Positions 48,125 to 60,965 of a stretch of 64,000 bases of DNA are shown here, piece after piece (the stretch's first letter is position 1; every line of letters begins with the position of its first letter). The DNA is taken from the NCBI RefSeq assembly GCF_048773025.1, contig NC_133541.1, forward strand, positions 13,589,412 to 13,653,411, given 5' to 3'. This DNA comes from Camelus bactrianus (lineage: Eukaryota > Chordata > Mammalia > Artiodactyla > Camelidae). Made by a program: the position numbers and the translations under genes. The notes beneath the pieces are model-generated. The model was not told the origin of the DNA. It saw only the letters and a list, made by a program, of their open reading frames with translations, and did not search any database.

Positions 48125-50095
48125 GTTACACCTGACCATTTTAATTTCACTATTTACAATATATTGTTGACATAGTGCTTTTCGTTCTCCAAATTTTTAT
48201 TTGCATTTCCTTTTTGTTAAGTCAAAAATTAATCCAAATGAATCCCAAATTACATTTCTTTTATTAAATCCAAAATTGTAACTCAATTCTCATCAATACT
48301 TCCTCACAGCTATTGTCTTTAAGACAGTTAGTGGTCTAAATTTGACAGCGGATACCAAAGTACTCCTGTTAAAGGTTCTGCATCAGCACCACGTTAGCTC
48401 TGGCTGCTGCAGCTGCCTGACCATGGCTCGTGTGGCATCTCTCCTCCTGAGGATCATACTGGCCCTCACAAGTTGATTGGTCTGTCTTTGATTGAGACAT
48501 CAAGACTGGGGTCAAAAGTGAGAGAACATAATATCATTCCCTCTCTGTGCAAGTTACCAAATCCCCAGGCGACTCTGCTGATTGGTTGCACAGCCAATCT
48601 GCAGACTAGACACAGGCTCAGTGGAGTCTTTCTGCTTAGCAGACTGTAAAACTGTGTTTACTGAATGTAAAATGCTCTCATGCAATATCTTTTGTTTCTC
48701 CACTGTTTGGTAGCATTCCTACTTTACAGATGATGAAATAGATTTAGGGATGTTCAGTAACTTTTGAAAAGAGACAGAAGGAAGCTGGAGAATTCTGGTC
48801 TAGGCTTCTTCATGTGTAAAAGCCTTATGTCAACAATACATTGTGAAGAGTGAAATTAAAATGATCACTAACACATTCATGCAGTATTTCCAGCAGTATC
48901 CCATCCTAAGGAACACACTCAGTGGGGCTGTAAACGTTTATTTATTTCCACTAAATCTGCAGCAGCAGTGAAAAAATCTCGTTCTAAATCTAGAAATACA
49001 TGGAATATAATGTTTACATTAATGTTACTTACATTATACTCACAAAAAATATTACATGCATAAACAAAAATATCACCTTTTCTTACCTAGAATGTGGACA
49101 AATTTTGCCCCCAGCCAATTTTGGTTATTTATGAATTTTTAATTGTTTAGCTTTTCCTCTGAGTTATTTCTAAACTCTGTTAAGATCCTAATGGACATTA
49201 TTAATTTGGAATTCACAATAATTCATACACAGGCAGCCAGGTAAGAGCTGTGTTGCCAACTCAGTGTACAGACATTTTGCAAAAGAATTGCTGGCAGTGC
49301 TATGACATTTATAAGTTCTTTGAAGAATACATGTCATTTAATTTAGACAAATATGCAATTGGCACATTAATTATTTATGACACTAAAATTGATGGAGATT
49401 AGGAAGATTTGAGTAGCTTATTAACAGTATAAACATTTGAATGTTAGAATAATTTATGATCATTTGTATGGCAGACAGTTGTTCTGTAGATCTGTCCTTT
49501 CTTTCCTGTTCACACGGACTCCCTGGCTAACTATAGTTCCCAGCCTCTTGTGCAGTGATTTACATGACTAAATTAGAGCCAATGGATATGAGCCAAGGCA
49601 CGGATGTAATCTAAGCACAGACCATTTCCTCCTTGGAGATGCCACGCCCCATGCAGGTGGGCTGGGTCAGGATATTTCCTGTGAGCTTAAACAAAGGTAT
49701 TTTAGCTTAATGCTCAGGCATGGGAGGCAGGGTTCCCAGAGATCAGCCAGGAGACAAGCTGCATTTTTAGACTCTGCCTCTTTTTCTTCTCAGCAGCTAG
49801 AGGTGAGGTGTTACCACTCTCACTCATGGAGGTGAGGACGACATTTTAGAGAATGGTAGAGTGATGGCATGAAAGGAGCCAGAGTCCCTAAATGACATCA
49901 CAGAGTAGAGCTGCCCCACCACCCCGAGCTGGCTGGACTGTTACGTAAAATAAACAGAAGCCACTGTGTTGTGGCATTTCTGTTACAGTAGCCTCACTTA
50001 TAACCTAATAGAGTAAAACCCCAGGGTAACGCTATGCAACCGGGCATAAGGCAAACGTGTTGGAGATGCAAGGACTCTCGGTCAACCGGCTTCTA
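48125..50095 (-). repeat. Right inner arm of inverted duplication
   Basis: It is the mirror of 29,900-31,710 at about 75-80 percent by eye. It carries a roughly 100-150 base segment near 49,630-49,760 that the left copy lacks; part of that segment ('cctgtgagcttaaacaaagg') recurs inverted near 50,615-50,680. A MIR on the minus strand lies near 48,690-48,800, shared with the left arm near 31,050. Confidence 0.8.
49480..50012 (+). mobile_element. MaLR-like LTR fossil (right-arm copy)
   Basis: It is the mirror of the LTR at 29,960-30,420, ending in 'gaagccactgtgttgtggca' and 'tctgttacagtagcctcact'. The flanking 'gagtaaaacccca' is shared with the left arm, proving a common insertion. Old and broken. 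Confidence 0.5.
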
Positions 50096-51712
50096 CTTAC
50101 CAAGAAGCTACTGGCTGCAGATCTGCTCCTTTCTGGCATCTCTCCAGTCCCCTGCAGGCACTGCTGCTGCACCTACTCACAGCCCACGGCTGCTCCTCGT
50201 GCCCATCAAAACTGAAATAGTCTCAGGGTCCCTATTGGCTACCAACTGACAAATGAACAGCAAACTCTAGAACTTAATTATTTACCCAAAGACACCTGAA
50301 TACTTTCTGGTCTTCTTTTCCCAGTCTTCTTTTCCCATCTCTACCTGTACCTTCTGCCTCACACAAACCAGACTTGTACTCTTCCTAAATATGTCCCTTC
50401 TTCTCCTCTGTCCACAGTATCTCTTCTATCAGCTCCACCCAGCTTTTTTCACTTGCAGATGAGTCCTCAATATGCAATAGGGAAGAGCAAATCTGACTTC
50501 ACGTTAGATCTGTTTCTTTTACTTTAACCTTTGTATTCCATCGCTGTTGCTACGAGTTAATCAGTGAAGGGATGTTGCCTATAGCTTAAAATATACATAA
50601 TGGCCCATCTCCCTCCCATGCCTGAGCCTTAAGCTAAAATACTTTGTTTAAGCTCACAGGAAACATCCTTAGCCAGACCACGATGAATGGCTGCAGGAAG
50701 GAAGAAATTAACACATCCCCTCTGGAGTCCGGATTCTGGAACTAGGAAATATTTGCAACAACTTATCTCCTTTTTTCCTTGACCTCCTCACCATCCCTTC
50801 CCTTTCTGCTCTATGAAAGAACCCAACATCCAAACATAGACAGGAGGGTTCTTTGACACACCAGTCTACCATCTTCTCGGTCTGCTGGGTTTCCAAGTAA
50901 AATTTCTATTCCTTGCCCCAACAACTCATTTCCTGATTTACTGGCCTATCATGTGGCAAATAGTACAAGTTTGCACTCAGTAACAAATGTTCCCCCTCCT
51001 TCAGAATCCATCTGAAATGACAACTCCTTAATGAAAACTTTTCTCATCTCCCTAATTGCTGACATAGTCTATTCTTAATACCTATTGCCTCTTTGTTTGT
51101 ATTCCATTGTATTCCAGTTTACCCCATTTTTATTCTATTAGTTAATTGTGTAATTTCTTACCATCCTTAATGAGTCATGAAAGTCTCCTGAAGACAAGGG
51201 TGTCTGAATGTAGAACCAGTAGAATAATATAAAGGATAGTGTGATATTGTGATTTGTACCAATAGATATTTGGTCTTTGTCCCATTCCTGGCACAGAGCT
51301 CATAAAATCCTTGGAATGTTTTAAGTGAGGGGAATGAGAAAGGCATCTTTTGTTAGGTCCATAAGCTGACTTTTGGAAAGCCCCTTGGTAGCTTAGCTGA
51401 GAAGGTATCACAACCAGAACTCCAGGGGACAGAATCTCCTGTTTGGGACCTTCCTGACCTCACCCTATATATCTCTTCATCTGGCCTGTTCATTTACATC
51501 CTTTAATATCTTTTGTAATAAACCAGTAATCTAGTAAGTAAACTAGTTTACAAATTCTCTGAGCTGCTCTAGCAAATTAATCAAAACTGAGGAGAGGGTC
51601 ATGGGAACCTCTGAAATACAGGCAGTCCAACAGAAGGCTTGGGATTCACATCTTAAGTCGAATCTTCAGAGTCTTATGGGACTGAGACCTTAAACAATAG
51701 GTTCTTACACTT
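50096..51712. other. Right-only segment between inner and outer arm parts
   Basis: I find no clear counterpart in the left arm. It includes an LTR-like sequence at 51,230-51,700 and an inverted partial copy of the 49,680 motif near 50,615-50,680. No gene is recognised. Confidence 0.5.
51230..51700 (+). mobile_element. Probable ERV-type LTR fossil
   Basis: 'atatctcttcatctggcctg', 'gtaataaaccagtaatctag' and 'agcaaattaatcaaaactga' are wording of a common mammalian LTR; the family is not assigned. It sits exactly where the outer arm match ends. Old and broken. Confidence 0.45.
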
Positions 51713-51849
51713 CTTCCTATGAAAGGCTAGTGCTGCCCCCTTCCTTGAAGGTGTTGCAGAAGCCTCTCCATCATCACCATAGGACAGAATTCTCCCAACC
51801 CAGGATCCACCACTAACTCCATCCAAGGGCACTAGACGAGTAACTAGAA

Positions 51850-52065
51850 AGCAGATCAGCAACGACAGCCTATGGGTCAAGTCTAACCTATAGTCTCCTT
51901 TCTGTAAATAAAGTTTTATTGAAACATAGCTATGAACATTCAGTTCCATATTGTCTGCAGCTGCTTTCATGCCCCAGTGAGAGACTTGAACTGCTGCAAC
52001 ACAGCCTAAAATGTTTACTACTGCCTCTTTACATGGAAAGTTTCTGAGCTAGAGTCAAGTCATAA
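51850..52065 (-). mobile_element. MER-type repeat fossil (right-arm copy)
   Basis: It mirrors the element at 23,868-24,070 with moderate divergence. Confidence 0.6.
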
Positions 52066-52307
52066 TAAAACCCAGCAGGAGAAGTACTAGTCCTGATAAG
52101 GGAGAAAAAGAAATTTACACCCAAGAAGATGAAAGACCTAGCCAATAAATACTCATAGGAGTGGAAGAATGTTTATGATATTGAATTTTGAAGGACCTGG
52201 ATAAAGGAGGATGGAGTTTTGGAGGATGGATAATGGAGAGATTATTCATGAGAGAGAACTCTTGTGAATAGGTGATGAGACATCCAGGCCCAGGATTTAA
52301 GAATCTC

Positions 52308-55300
52308 TTGGTTGGCTCTTGGAAGCTTAGAAAAGCCATGACCACACCCAGTGGAGGAGATATGTGAGCAGTGCCTTGGCAAAGCCTGGACAAAGAGATC
52401 AAAGGCTCAGAGAAGCAGGCACGCTAGAAGGGGTACACTCTGTATGCCTGGGAAATCCACCAGTTCACTGTGAGTCACAGGGGCACCAGAGGACACACCA
52501 TTTCCCAGAGCTGTAAGGAATGAGGGGGTGAGAGGGGCATCACCTTTCAGAGCATCTCAGCAGGGCTGGGCTCTGCAGGCAGGGCTGACGCTGCAGGATA
52601 TGCTGTTATAGAACTGGGCTCCCTGAAAACAAAGAGGATGAGAAGATCCCAGATGGGTAGAGGCCGGGTGGCAGAACTTAAATATCAGAAACAAAGGGGA
52701 TGCGATTATAATGAGTGGCAGGGGGCCCTCACTCACAGAGAGCCACAGACATGAGCGCTGGAACCTGGCGTGGTTAAGGGCAGGTGCAGGGTGATAACAA
52801 AGATACTGCTACCAACCCCCCACAGAAAATCACAGCCAATTTCCAGCCCTGAGCCAGTCCTTCAGCCCCAAACCTGCTGCCTGAGGGAAAGGCTGGTTTG
52901 AGGAAGGATCCTGTTAGACCAAGGCGGGGGCATGTGGGAATAATTTCCCGTCTTCACCCAAAGGGACGTGTGGCCATTTCCCTGGCTTTCCCAGGTATCT
53001 CAGGGACTCTCGGGCAGGGCAGTCTCCACTGACACTCAGAGATTTTTGTGTTTCGTCATGATTCTCTGCTAAAGTGGGGTCTTATGGAGGGTAGGTGATG
53101 AGACATCCGGGCCCAGGCTCGTTCACGGTGGGTTTTTTGGCTCCGTGAATCCACCTGGTGATCATCTGTTCAGTCTCTGAGTGTATCCAGAAATGGATGT
53201 CCTTAGTAGCTGCCAGAATCCCCCTCATTAGCTCGTTGGTTTTAGGGTGAGCTTCTGTAGAGGAGAAGGCCACATGGAGGACCTGAACCTGTCCCTCCAT
53301 GGTTGAGAGAGTAGACAAAAATCAGTGTCACGTCTGGGGGAAAGACAGAGACATCCGCCACCCTAACACACTCAACACTGCAAGGGTAGTGGACCATTCC
53401 CCCAAGTCCCATTGAATTCTCCACTCTGCCCCCTTTAAAGCCAGGGGTCTGATAACTGAGGGCAGACCTCGTGGATCTGTCACCCCTGCTGAACACCCAG
53501 CCGGCCAGCAGCCGGATCCACGCTGAGGCCCCAGTGCGGCTTCCTCCCCTGAGGAGACCAACCAGTTACTTGTCAGCAACTTGATTGCCTGGGGTCCCTT
53601 TCAATCTGGAAGTGGCAGTGATGGATGGAGACCAGAACTGACACACAGTCAAGAAATGCCTTTGCCTTTCGTGCCTAAGGGGACTCAGCCAGCACTGCCG
53701 TCCGTGAGTTTATGTTTATTTGATAAACCGGTGATGGATCCTACGTAATGTGACTGTGGACCAGGAATCCCATTCTATAGCAGCTGGGTCCTACCCACAC
53801 CGAGCCACACACCGCCCAGAAGGTGTCTGCCTAATACAGAGCCTTTTGAGAACAGCGAAGGCGACAGCCTGGGGATGACTCCCTGGGAGGATGGGTGGCA
53901 TTGCACCTCTGCAGGTTACGTAGCACTGGGCCCCCAACAGGTGTAACCGACTGGTCCATGAAACAAGGATTGGAAGGAGGCCCGGCCCTCTCACCATTCC
54001 TCTCAGTGAGCTGCTTGGAGAACTGTGTTCCCTGTCACTGCACACTGGGTCTCTTGGGCCCTGCTTTTCAGAGAGGGGGTGCTTCTCTCAGGGGACCCGG
54101 CAAGAATTCCTGAACTTGAAGCTACAGCTGCTGCCTGGCCACAGCCCCATCCACCCGGGTGACTCACTAGGCTGTTCCCTGGTACCCCCTTGCCGAACTT
54201 TGATGGGAGGTGAGCAAGAGCAGTAGCTGTGGGTTGAATTTGGCCATTTACCACCTCAGCCATGTCCTCAAGGTGACCTAGGGCTCAGCGCCCTTGGGGA
54301 TGAGAGTCTGGGTCACCCCCCTCCCCGCCCAGGTATGCCACCCTGAGCAGCCGGAGTGCTGTCTGAGGGTGCGGGGGGTCTAGGGAGGCCAGTAGAGGAG
54401 GGACACAGGGAGACCAGCTGAGGTGACAGGGGCTGGAGCTGATCTCAGTAACCTTCCCTGTGTGAGTTTCCCCGGAAACAGAGCATTCAGAGTCACGTGC
54501 AGCTCTGCTCAGATGGGGTGAAACTCCTGGATGAAGGCCTGGGACTTGGAAGGCCCCAGGGGTGACCGTAGCGGGTCCAGGCGTCTCCCCTTCAGGACCA
54601 AAGCCTGCACTGCCCACGCGGTCAGGAGAGCTGGCTCTGACTTCTGCGAGGCGCTCATCAGGGAGCCCCACTCAGGAATGGCCCTCGGCCGGAGGCAGCG
54701 GCCTCATTCAGGGCTGCAGCCGGTTTGCAATGGCATCCGGACACGGGGCTCTGCGGGAACCCAGGGCAGCGCCCTGGGCCCCATCAGGAAAACTCTGAAG
54801 GGCCATTTCCACGGCCAGCCTCCCTGGGTATCCCCTGAGGCTTCTCCTGTGACCGCGTCCCAGCTCACCTCCGCCCCCTCAGCCCTCACTGGGATGTCTC
54901 TGTGAGTGCTCCCCAAAATGCCCTGCCTGGGACCTTCTGTGTCAGAAGCGGCTTCCCAGGAACCTGAGACCTGGCTCTGGTTTAGGCACCTGACAGACAC
55001 CTTTTCCCAGTTGTTGTAATTCTGGGCTAAAAACAGAGCAGGGAGTAAGAATTAACAATTTCCCTTACCAATTGAAAATTAAAATATTTAGTAGTTTCAT
55101 TCAGCAGAGACATTTTGCTGAACACAGAGGCTTTGTTTGGATGGGAAGGCATCTCCACACAGCGTCTTTCCTTCTGTGAGCTTCTGGCGCTTCAATTATT
55201 TACTTTTTAATCAAGTTCTAATCCATTGTTGGGGTGGATGTTTCTCAAGTAATTTTTTTTAATGTAGGAAGTTTCCTAAAAATTAGAATCCATGTGTCAT

Positions 55301-55467
55301 TATATAGAATAAGCGGACAGGTGGTGAATGGACTTATGTTTAATGCTGAATGCCGTCAGCCTGAACCCCCGGAAGAGAAGGGCCCTTAGCAGTGTCTTTT
55401 TCCTCCCTCTACTCGCAATTAATTTTGTCAGTTTGTGATCTACAGCATCAGATCATAGGGGAAAAAA
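52308..55467 (-). repeat. Near-identical arm block 3 (right copy)
   Basis: Mirror of 20,480-23,625. Differences are mostly single substitutions (for example an extra G in the CpG-dense patch near 54,372-54,376 and a few transitions). GC-rich, with no recognisable gene. Confidence 0.9.
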
Positions 55468-55989
55468 ATCTGGTCATCACCTTCACTTCTTTAAAGAGGA
55501 TCACAGGTAACTAATCTGCAAATTTAACTTCTCTTTCTGTCTCTGAATTATTTCTTTGCAAAGAGAAAGTCGTTCACTGAGCCTTGGTAGATCTTTAAGT
55601 CACTGAATTTCTTTCTTAAGCTGATAGTTTCGGTGCTCTTTTTGATAAACTTGGTGGCATTAGGTCCCAAAAGAACATAGGTGATCAAAATTTTTAAACA
55701 TTTTGTCAATTATCAATTTTAAAACTAATAATATTTGTAGTGAATCCATTTGAAATATAGATCAGAAACCAACAGATAGCATGTGGAGCAGGATTTTATG
55801 AGAGGCTTTTTTAAAAAATATTTATTCCATGCCTTTCTAGTCCTTGGCATGTATGGAATTTCATTTTTATATGTTTTGATGTCATAAACATCATTTTTAG
55901 TGTGAAATTTTTTTATTATGGAATTTTCTAAATGGATGCAAAGTAAAGGGAATAGTACAGTAAACCTTCCTGTACACATTGCTCAGCTT

Positions 55990-56060
55990 CAATAATTTCC
56001 AACATTTTGTAAATCTTTTTTATTTCCCCCTCTGCCTCCTCCTCCCTGTTCCCCTCCCCC

Positions 56061-56101
<41 letters not shown>

Positions 56102-56617
56102 TTTTCCTGGAATATTTGAAGAAATAACAGACCTTGTGTCATTTTCTTCATAAAATACTTTATATGTGTTTAAGCAGTAAGACTTAAGGAAAAAAATACC
56201 CGAGTATTATTATATCCCCCAAATAGCAATATCTTAAATAGTCTAACACATAATCCATGTTCAAAAGTCCCCAGTTATCTCAAAGTTGTCTTTTACAGTT
56301 GGTCTTTTCAGATAATAACAACCAATCGATTTCATAAACTGCATGGTTACTACTTCTTTTAACTATTTTAGTCTACATGGTTTCCCCTCCCCCTCATACT
56401 ACTGAATTTGTTGGAGAAGTCAGACTATTCATCCTCTACAGAACTGTATCCATAGTCTAGAATAGCATGATTGTGATTTTTCTGCGATTTTTAACTTGTA
56501 GCTCTGTCCTCTGTATTTCCTATAAACTGGTAGTTGAATGGGACTTGATTCGATTAAAGTTCATGTTTCCTGGGTCATAGCATTTCCTCTGATGTGTACT
56601 TTCTGTGAAATCATATC
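55990..56617 (-). mobile_element. Old L1M-type 3' region (right-arm copy)
   Basis: It is the diverged mirror of 19,327-20,030 and is interrupted at its upstream end by the younger L1 insertion. Confidence 0.6.
56062..56099 (+). repeat. (CA)n microsatellite
   Basis: About 19 CA units. The mirror position in the left arm (near 19,845-19,865) is a much shorter TG run. Confidence 0.95.
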
Positions 56618-56628
56618 AAGAGCTTACG

Positions 56629-56720
56629 GTGTCTATCAGCTTCGTAGTGTAGTCTAAAGTCAGGGAGTGTGATACCTGTAGCTTTGTTCTTTTTCCTCAA
56701 GATTGCTTTGGCAACGTGGG

Positions 56721-56782
<62 letters not shown>

Positions 56783-58583
56783 TTCCATATAAATTTGGGA
56801 ACTTGTCCTTATTTTGTGAAAAATATCAATGGCATTTTGATATGGATTGCATTAAATATGAACTTTGTTTTGGGTAGTATGGACTTTTTCACAATATTAA
56901 TTCTTCCAGGGCAAGAACACAGTATATCTTTCTATTTCTTTGTATCATTTTCGAATTCCTTCATCAATGTTTTGTACTCCACAGAGTATAGGTCTTTTAC
57001 TTCCTTGGTTAAGTTTATTCTTAGGTATTTTATTCTTTCTGCTGTGATTTTAATCAGGATTATATTCTTGCTTTTTCTTTTTGATAGTTTATTATTAGTG
57101 TACAGAAAAGCAACAGAGTTTTGTATATTAATCTTGTATTCTACAACTTTACTCAAAACAGCATGGTACTGGCACAAAAACAGACACATTGATCAATGGA
57201 ACAGAACAGAGGACCCAGAAGTAAACCCATGCAGCTATGGCCAATTAATCCATGACAAGGGAGGCAAGACAATGGAGGAAAGGCAGTCTCTTCAACAAGT
57301 AATGCTGGGAAAACTGCACAGCTACACATAAAAGAATGATTTAGAACGTTCCCTTATACTGTATGTAAAAATAAACTCATAATTGTTTAAAGACCTAAAT
57401 GTAAGACCTGAAACCATCAAACTCCAAGAAGAGATCATAGGCAGAACACTCTTTGATATTAATTGTAGCAATATTTTTTTTAGATCTGTCTCATAAGGGA
57501 AAGAAATAATAGCACAAATAAACAAATGGAACCTAATTGAACTTAAAAGCTTTTGCACAGCAAAAGAAAGCATTGACAAATCAAAAAGACAACCTACTGA
57601 ATAAGAGAAAATATTTGCTAATAATATGACCAAGAAGGGAAAAACATCCAAAATCTATAAACAGCTCATACAACTCAATATCAAAATGAAACAAGACAAA
57701 GAACCCAACCAAAAGATGAGAAGACCTAAATAGACATTTTTTTCCAAAGAAGATGTACAAATGAAAAACAAGCAAATGAAAAGATGCTCAACATCAATAA
57801 TTATTAGAGAAATGCAAATCAAAACCACAGTGAGATACCACCTCATGCCTGTCAGAATGGTTTAGCATTAAAAAGTCTACAAATACCAAATGTTGACAAG
57901 GATATGGAGAAAATGGAACCCTTATACACTGCTGGTGGGGATGTAAATTGATACAGACACTATGGAAAACAGTATGGAGGTTCTCAAAACACTAAAAATA
58001 GAACTATAATATGACCCAACCACTCCACTCCTGGGCAGAAAAAACACTAATTTGAAAAGATACATGCACCCCAATGCTCATGGCCACATTATTTACAGTA
58101 GCTGAGATATGGAACCAACCCAAGATATGGAACCAACCCATGGGAAGTACCCATGAAGAGATGAGTGGATAATGAAATATATCAACAATGGGCATATATA
58201 TATATATAATGGAATATTACTCAGCCATAAAAAGAATAAAATTCTGCCATTTGCAACATATGGATAGATCTAGAGATTTTTAGTGAGATATGTCAGACAG
58301 AGAAAGAGACATACTCGGTGTTATCCCTCATATATGGAGTCTGAAAAACAAAACAAATGAATGTATACAACAAAACAGAAACAGACTCACAGATACAGAG
58401 AACGAAATAGTAGTTACCAGTGGGGAGGAGAAATACAGGGATAGGGGATTAAAAGATGCAACTACTATACATAAAATGGGTAAGAAACAAGGATATATTT
58501 TACAGCACAGGGAAGTATTGAATCACTATGTTGTACACCTGAAACTATCCACTATTGTAAATCAACTGTATTTCAATAAAAAG
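56629..58583 (+). mobile_element. 5'-inverted (twin-primed) L1 insertion
   Basis: The part from about 57,150 to 58,583 is sense L1: the ORF2 tail ('cagcatggtactggcacaaa' onward), then a 3' UTR ending 'caactgtatttcaataaaaa'. The part from about 56,640 to 57,150 is adjacent ORF2 sequence in the opposite direction ('ggtattttattctttctgct'), the classic 5' inversion. A target repeat of about 11 bases (aagagctta then c/t, g) flanks it at 56,618-56,628 and 58,584-58,594. The left arm has the empty site at 19,327-19,336. It is truncated and inactive. Confidence 0.9.
56724..56781 (+). repeat. (GT)n microsatellite inside the inverted L1 part
   Basis: 29 uninterrupted GT units, the longest microsatellite in the window. 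Confidence 0.97.
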
Positions 58584-59464
58584 AAGAGCTTATGAAGTCT
58601 GGTTGTCCTACATTCAGAAACGTCACTAATCGTTCCAGTGATGTCAGAAGGTTCTGCAAGTTTCTTAAGAACATTTCACCTATAATTTCAGGATTCACTC
58701 ACAACCATCACTTAGATCCAGTGCTTCATTAAGGAGGGAGATAGCATTTTCTTAGTGTCATTCCTTCTGCATTAGTTAGGCATAATTCTGTAAAGAATAA
58801 TATATCCTTGTCAATTTTTTGGCCTCCCTGAAATAGAGATTGTATAGGAAGGGCAGGACAAATTCTTTATTCTTTTGATGTATCTATCAATTTTTAGAGT
58901 AATGAGTTGGTGTTCTTAAAACCACCAATGGCAACTAGTAAGTTTAAAAAAATCAGTATTATTTAACTCATAAATTCTTATATACATAATATATTGAGTG
59001 TAATTATTATTCTTTTTGATAGTCATACTGTGCCATTTTGGCTAATGAGATCTCTGTCAAATTGGCTTCCTTTGGACATGATCTATTTAGTTGTTGATAG
59101 TTTCTGGCTTTACTGCATTTCAAGATTTCCCAGGCTCATTTTGTACATTATATATTCTATATAGATTTCCAAAAAGTGATTTACTAGATCAAAAGGAATA
59201 ACTATCTTTAAGGTGGTTTGACTGAATGCAAAGTGGCTTTAGAGGTGGGTAGACCAGGATTAGAATCCAAGCTCTATTGCTTCCCTGCTTTGGGGACCTA
59301 GAAAGGGCTTTATCTCTCATCATGATGATAATAGGACCTCTTATAAGGAAGAGGAAGTAATAATAACGTATAGAATTATTTTATTATAGTGCTAAGTGGA
59401 AAAAATAGGACTCACAATTATATTTAAAAAGTCATAGAGAATTATTGTGATCAAATATGCTCAC

Positions 59465-59548
59465 ATGTCCATAGTGGTGTCTTGGACGGTGGGACTACAG
59501 GTCGTGCAGTCTCTTCTTTCTGCTTCACACTGTACTTTTCCACACAAG
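59465..59548 (-). other. 84-base exon-like cysteine-rich module (right copy)
   Basis: It is identical to 18,371-18,454, including the acceptor and donor motifs on the minus strand. Function unknown. Confidence 0.2.
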
Positions 59549-60661
59549 CTGGAAGGGAAAGAAGTAAGATGACTTCATTTATAAATAATAAGCCCACACC
59601 ACAAATCCCATAGTGTTGATGAAAATTCATTTGGGGTATGATTTATCGCATACTCTATTTGTATCTTTCGTGGTCAATTTAACCCACTTGTCCTTTAATA
59701 GAATTTAATGCAAACTCTGTAATAAAGAAAAACACTGATGTGCCTACACTCTGCCATCTGCTTCCTTTCTCTATATTATATCGTATTGATTTCAAGGGAC
59801 CAGGTCAAAGCGGAGTGTGTCCTGCTTTCAAGGATGACCTCTGGCGGCTCATGCTCTTCTGCCTCCTCGTTCCCGGGGGAGAACCTCTAGGTTCTGGGCT
59901 GACAGCTGATGGCAGAGCAGCAAACCAGGAAGCAAAATAAAATCTCCCTTTGACACACTTATAAATCAGTTTTCCTATGGGACAGGATGGTTGGTGCTGG
60001 TGCACATTGAAAACAGTCTTATTGATCAGAAAACTAAACCAGTTGGTTCTTTATTCACCTAGGGATTCAGGTTGATCTAGAGTGATTGTCAAGGATGAAT
60101 TCATCTGTAATCCTTTAAAACGATGGCAAATGATAAAAACTTTAGTGGAAGGTATCTATCTGCAGAGGTTTCTGAGCCAGGATTTGATCTGCTTTTCAGG
60201 AATGATATTTTGGTCTTGGAGTCAAGAGCCATAATTCTTCCTTTAAAATGGACAATGAAATTCTTCAGACACATGGGGTTTAAAGGAAGGTGATAATCAG
60301 ACGTAACATTTTTCTTTACATTTTTTCTATTTAAATATATCTTATTTCAAAAGAGAATCTTGACTTTAATTTTGAATCAGTGTAGGCTAACTCTGACATT
60401 GGAGAAACTTGAATACCTAGGTCTGGTTGATTGATTATGAACAATAAATTGCCTTTGATAGGTGTTCTGGACGCTGTATAAGAAGAAACATGTAAAATAA
60501 AGTGTCCTGGTAATTGACAGTAACTGGGAAGGATTGCTTTTTCTCTTTTCTTTTCCTTTAAATTCCTCCCATCCATGAACAGATTTGCATGCTGATCTCC
60601 AGATGAGCCAGACCCAAGTATTTAACATCTGGACCACTGTCACTAAAAGCCCTGCTTCCTT

Positions 60662-60965
60662 CAATAACACATGTTTTTTTTTAATCTTATTTTTTATTGA
60701 AGTGTAGTCTATTTACAATGTTGATTTCAGCAAAGCGATTTAGCTATACATACACATACCTTTATTTCAGATTTTTTTCCATTACAGCTCATTACAAGAA
60801 ATTAAATATAGTTCCCTATGCTGTACAGTGCTAGGTCCTTGTTGTTTATCTATTTTAAATCCAGTGATGTGTATCTTTTAACCCCAAACACCTAATGTAT
60901 CCCTCCCACTGCTTCACCCCCTGGTAACTACAGCTTGTTTTCTGCGTCCGTGAGCCTATTTCTGG
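60662..60965 (-). mobile_element. L1 3' end (right-arm copy), cetartiodactyl type
   Basis: It is the mirror of 16,931-17,245. On the plus strand it reads 'tattgaagtgtagtctattt' then 'ctaggtccttgttgtttatc'. The shared insertion shows the element is older than the arm split or was spread by conversion. Confidence 0.88.

Noticed and set aside
47553-48135. Long frames on both strands
   Set aside because: They are driven by the A/G-rich low-complexity tract at 47.87-47.96 kb.
56669-57331. 220-codon frame
   Set aside because: It crosses the inverted L1 part, the GT microsatellite and the sense L1 part, so it is a chance frame in a truncated LINE.
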